Shown piece after piece: positions 61,085 through 64,000 of a stretch of DNA of 64,000 nt. The notes under the pieces are model-generated. The model worked only from the letters and a program-made list of their open reading frames with translations. It was not told where the DNA came from and made no database searches. A program made the position numbers and the translations under genes. The stretch spans positions 186,001 through 250,000 of the forward strand of contig JAIYCW010000072.1 in the NCBI GenBank assembly GCA_027487815.1, given 5' to 3'. How positions within the stretch are numbered: position 1 is the stretch's first letter; the number at the start of each line of letters is the position of its first letter. This stretch comes from Burkholderiales bacterium. GTDB lineage: Bacteria; Pseudomonadota; Gammaproteobacteria; Burkholderiales; Burkholderiaceae_E.

Positions 61085-62287
61085 CTATTTGGCGGTTGAT
61101 GAATCGGCAGCCCACACCACCTGATCATCCACCGCATAGAGTTTGCAGATATCAGCCTTGGCAAAGCCATTGCATCGGCTAAGGGCTTGACGCATCACAT
61201 CGGGGCGGCCATACATGAATGCCCAAGACCCGGTGGGAGCAATCGCAAAAGCTTTGGGCGACTCGGCAGCCAGGAAGCGCTGATAGCCTTCGCGAGCGGC
61301 TTCGGAGCGCACCGGTACTTTTGCTACATCATCAATCGCGGCAAATTTTGAGGGTGCGGGAGCTGTGCCATCGTGCAGCACGAGGGTGAGATCGCGGTGG
61401 ACCGCGTGCGGCATATTCACCTGGCGCAAGAGCGCTTCAACTTCTGGCACCCACACTGCCAAGCCTGCACGCTGCCCCACCATGCTGTGGGCATCGCCAT
61501 GTGGCCAGGGGCCAAAGGCTACCAACTTGGCGGGCGCACCGGCTGCGGTGTATTTTTGGAACATAGGGCGAAACACTTCGGGCGAAAAGTAGCTGTCGTT
61601 ATCGCCGTAGAACCATACCGAGGGCACTGTGGTCTTGCTGCCATAACCCGCACCGGTTTCAACCAGCCCCCGCTCCCAGGCAGGGCAACGCTCATCGCGC
61701 AAGCCTCCCGCGAAGTTGATTAACGCACGCACTCCGGGATAGTTCATAGTGCCCAACGCGAGGGTGGTGAGACCACCGTGGGATTGACCACCCACGACGA
61801 TGTGCGCCTTATCTACCCAAGGTTGTTGCACCAAATAATCGAGCACCGCTTTGACGTCTTGCGCCTGGGCTACGCCATTGGACTCCACATTGCAGCCACC
61901 GCTGATGTATTGCCCGCCCGAGCTTGCAAAGCCTTGCCGCATCGGCACTACCACGACATAGCCGCGCGCAAGAAACTCGCGCACCAACACGAGGGGGCGA
62001 TAGCGGGGCTGAAAACGCGAGTCGCCAGGCGCCTTGCCGTGATTGAACACCAGCAAAGGAAACGGGCCCTCGCCCGGTGGGCGAAACACGGTGACCTGCA
62101 GCTTCACCGAGCCCAGCAGCAAGGGCCGGGAGACTTCAATAATTGATTCGCCCAACTCGGGCAAGGTGGGCAGCTCTTGCGCTTGCGCATGGGCCACAGC
62201 GGGTGCGAGCAAAAGCGTGGCGAGGCTGAGCGCTCCAGCCGCAAAGCGCCGGGCAAACCTGCGGATTGCGAGCTCGGGTAACACCAT
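61085..62287 (-). CDS. Exported alpha/beta hydrolase (dienelactone hydrolase-like)
   Basis: A 400-residue secreted hydrolase. The signal peptide runs from about residue 8 to 35 (AAGALSLATLLLAPAVAHAQAQ). The fold shows FNHGKAPGDS (oxyanion loop), the nucleophile elbow GGQSHGG and a histidine region GPWPHGDAHS. No mature family beyond the alpha/beta hydrolase superfamily can be named. It starts right after the acyl-CoA dehydrogenase stop, so the two are probably co-transcribed. Confidence 0.87.
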   Translation of the reverse strand: MVLPELAIRRFARRFAAGALSLATLLLAPAVAHAQAQELPTLPELGESIIEVSRPLLLGSVKLQVTVFRPPGEGPFPLLVFNHGKAPGDSRFQPRYRPLVLVREFLARGYVVVVPMRQGFASSGGQYISGGCNVESNGVAQAQDVKAVLDYLVQQPWVDKAHIVVGGQSHGGLTTLALGTMNYPGVRALINFAGGLRDERCPAWERGLVETGAGYGSKTTVPSVWFYGDNDSYFSPEVFRPMFQKYTAAGAPAKLVAFGPWPHGDAHSMVGQRAGLAVWVPEVEALLRQVNMPHAVHRDLTLVLHDGTAPAPSKFAAIDDVAKVPVRSEAAREGYQRFLAAESPKAFAIAPTGSWAFMYGRPDVMRQALSRCNGFAKADICKLYAVDDQVVWAADSSTAK

Positions 62288-62288
62288 G

Positions 62289-63425
62289 CTATTGCGCCGC
62301 CAAAGCGCGACCAATCAGGATGCGCTGAATATCGCTGGTGCCCTCATAGATTTGGCACACCCGCACATCACGATAAATCTGCTCTACCGGAAAGTCGCTG
62401 ACATAGCCATAGCCGCCGTGAATCTGGATGGCATCCGAGCACACCTGCTCGGCTATCTCCGAGGCATAGAGCTTGGCCATGGCCGCTTCCTTAAGGCAAG
62501 GATGGCCCGCATCCTTCAATGATGCCGCATGCGCAATCAACTGGCGTGCAGCTTCAATTTTCATCGCCATATCGGCCAAGCGAAACTGAACCGCCTGATG
62601 CTCAAAAATGGGCTTGTCAAAAGCTACCCGCTGGTGCGCGTAACTGAGTGCGGCATCAAACGCGGCGCGGGCCATACCCACGGCTTGCGAAGCAATGCCG
62701 ATACGCCCGCCTTCAAGGCCCGATAGCGCAATCTTCAGGCCTTGCCCTTCCTGCCCAATCAGATTTTCGGCCGGGATCACACAATTCTCGAAGGTGATTT
62801 GTGCGGTGTCTGATGCATGCTGACCGAGCTTGTCTTCCAGGCGGCTCACGATATACCCCGGGGAGTTTGTGGGCACGATAAACGCGGAGATGCCGCGCTT
62901 GCCCGCTTCGGGGTCGGTCACGGCCATCACGATCGCAACATCGCCATGCTTACCCGAGGTAATGAACTGCTTGACCCCGTCGATCACATACCCCTCGCCC
63001 TGGCGCTTGGCGCGGGTGCGCAGGCCTCCAGCTTCGGAACCCACATGAGGCTCGGTGAGGCAAAACGCACCCAGCATTTCACCGCTGGCAAGCGGGGCCA
63101 GCCACTTGAGCTTTTGGTCTTCGGTGCCCCACGCCATCAGAATCGAACATACCGGGCAGTTGTTCACCGAGATGATGGTGGAGGTGGCGCCATCGCCTGC
63201 AGCAATTTCTTCGATGATGATGGCAAGCGTCTGATAGTCCAGCCCGGCTCCACCATACGCCTCAGGCACGGCCACCCCATAGCATCCGAGCGCGGCAAGG
63301 CCTTTCAGCGCCTGGGCCGGAAAGGTGTGTTCCTTATCCCAGCGGGGGGAGTTCGGTGCCAGCTCGTGCTTGGCAAATTCGCGCACAGCATCGCGAATCA
63401 TGACTTGATCTTGGGTGAGTACCAT
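62289..63425 (-). CDS. Short-chain-type acyl-CoA dehydrogenase
   Basis: A 378-residue flavoprotein. Features: YGGAGLDYQTLAIIIEEIAAGD, CLTEPHVGSEAGGLRT, FITSGKHGDV and the C-terminal catalytic glutamate in IYEGTSDIQRILIGR. Isovaleryl-CoA dehydrogenase has a glycine at that point and its base elsewhere, so this is more likely a short- or branched-chain (for example 2-methylbutyryl- or butyryl-type) enzyme. It belongs to the leftward CoA-ester gene run and starts 5 bp after the SDR gene's stop. Confidence 0.93.
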   Translation of the reverse strand: MVLTQDQVMIRDAVREFAKHELAPNSPRWDKEHTFPAQALKGLAALGCYGVAVPEAYGGAGLDYQTLAIIIEEIAAGDGATSTIISVNNCPVCSILMAWGTEDQKLKWLAPLASGEMLGAFCLTEPHVGSEAGGLRTRAKRQGEGYVIDGVKQFITSGKHGDVAIVMAVTDPEAGKRGISAFIVPTNSPGYIVSRLEDKLGQHASDTAQITFENCVIPAENLIGQEGQGLKIALSGLEGGRIGIASQAVGMARAAFDAALSYAHQRVAFDKPIFEHQAVQFRLADMAMKIEAARQLIAHAASLKDAGHPCLKEAAMAKLYASEIAEQVCSDAIQIHGGYGYVSDFPVEQIYRDVRVCQIYEGTSDIQRILIGRALAAQ

Positions 63426-63430
63426 TGGGT

Positions 63431-64000
63431 TTACCAGGCAAGCGATTGGCCGCGATAATCAAAGAAACATCCGCTCGGATAACTCGAAGTTTGCTCGATC
63501 ACCCGGCGCATGCCACTGACACTTTCCTGGGCCGACACATCCGCATTCGGCCCGCCCATATCAGTGCGGACCCAACCCGGATGCAGAGAGATCACCCTGA
63601 CGCCTTGCGGATTAAAATCCACATGCGCGAGTTTGGCCATCATGTTTACCGCCGCTTTGGAGGTGCGATACAGCATGCCGAAGCTTGCCCCGGCTTCCGC
63701 AATCGAGCCCATGCGGCTGGAGATAAAAGCCATCGAGCCTCGTGCAGGCACCAATAAGGGTGCCACCACAGGAATCAAGCGCATCGCAGCCAGCACATTG
63801 GTGCGCATCACCTGATCAAAATCTTCCAGGCTCGGGGCTACTCCCGTCATGCTGTTGCGTGGGCCGTAGACGCCCGCATTAATCACCGCAACATCAAGCT
63901 TTTCGCCTTTGAGCTGCCAAGCGATGTCATTCACATCGCCACTCTCAAGCACATCAAGCTTCAAGGTTTGCACGCCCAGATCACGCAGCTTGATCCGATC
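63431..64000 (-). CDS. SDR family protein, 5' end outside the window
   Basis: The visible 189 residues cover the middle and end of a short-chain dehydrogenase: VAVINAGVYGP (NAG motif), MAFISSRMGSI with the active-site serine, LYRTSKAAVNMM with Tyr-x-x-x-Lys, and VISLHPGWVRTDMGG. The coding frame is open to the window edge at 64000, so the N-terminal cofactor-binding motif is missing only because of the cut. An internal GTG at 63973 is not the real start. Confidence 0.88.
   Translation of the reverse strand, partial: DRIKLRDLGVQTLKLDVLESGDVNDIAWQLKGEKLDVAVINAGVYGPRNSMTGVAPSLEDFDQVMRTNVLAAMRLIPVVAPLLVPARGSMAFISSRMGSIAEAGASFGMLYRTSKAAVNMMAKLAHVDFNPQGVRVISLHPGWVRTDMGGPNADVSAQESVSGMRRVIEQTSSYPSGCFFDYRGQSLAW

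Overview
The window reads as chromosome of a heterotrophic betaproteobacterium, most likely Burkholderiales. The reasons are a moderately high GC content, a fused isobutyryl-CoA mutase, a leucine-catabolism gene set, a Liv-type ABC transporter flanked by two acyl-CoA ligases, Ohr/OhrR, DUF3429 and a PEP-CTERM-like protein. This placement is an inference from gene content. I saw no rRNA, tRNA, CRISPR array, transposase or integrase. Coding density is very high and no gene-free stretch exceeds 300 bases.

Layout. 0-8.7 kb: a His-rich exported protein, a PEP-CTERM-like protein, and an ECF sigma factor ahead of an envelope operon (DUF4331, small lipoprotein, repeat-rich helical protein, HupE/UreJ with an EF-hand). 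An ECF sigma/anti-sigma pair and a ferritin-like/cytochrome c pair follow. 8.7-12.1 kb: an SDR without its catalytic tyrosine, a photolyase-like flavoprotein, a DUF1080 lipoprotein, a 33-residue gene with a full-length Shine-Dalgarno sequence and its own terminator, and DUF3429. 12.1-16.0 kb: a four-gene cassette (RHH-like protein, PspA/IM30-like, YqiJ-like, YqiK-type flotillin) bracketed by perfect 41-bp direct repeats. The right repeat is the 3' end of a thioesterase gene. 16-20.4 kb: thioesterase, TetR and a mandelate racemase-like enzyme around one operator, then ohrR-ohr and a PQQ sugar dehydrogenase-like protein.

20.4-25.9 kb: a Phd/UPF0175-crotonase fusion behind three iterons, divergent from icmF; then an HDOD protein. 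25.9-34.8 kb: flavin reductase, UPF0149, the prkA-yeaH-spoVR stress operon, ettA and an srkA-like kinase. 34.9-39 kb: acyl-CoA synthetase, TetR, SDR and 3-hydroxybutyryl-CoA dehydrogenase. 39-48.2 kb: a Crp/Fnr regulator divergent from a seven-gene ligase/ABC-transporter operon that would import and activate a carboxylic acid. 48.2-52.6 kb: ccdAB, guaC, a GNAT enzyme, a crotonase and a DUF4143 ATPase. 52.6-64 kb: leftward leucine/isovalerate genes (acyl-CoA dehydrogenase, MccB, LiuC, MccA, HMG-CoA lyase) with accessory enzymes; the last gene is cut by the window edge.

The main theme is CoA-ester catabolism (four acid:CoA or carboxylase systems, three crotonases, two dehydrogenases, one mutase), with envelope-stress and signalling modules between. 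The strongest candidates for something new are the repeat-flanked flotillin/PspA cassette, the antitoxin-crotonase fusion with its iteron promoter, and the 33-residue gene. Function calls rest on reading translated sequences by eye; no database search was possible.
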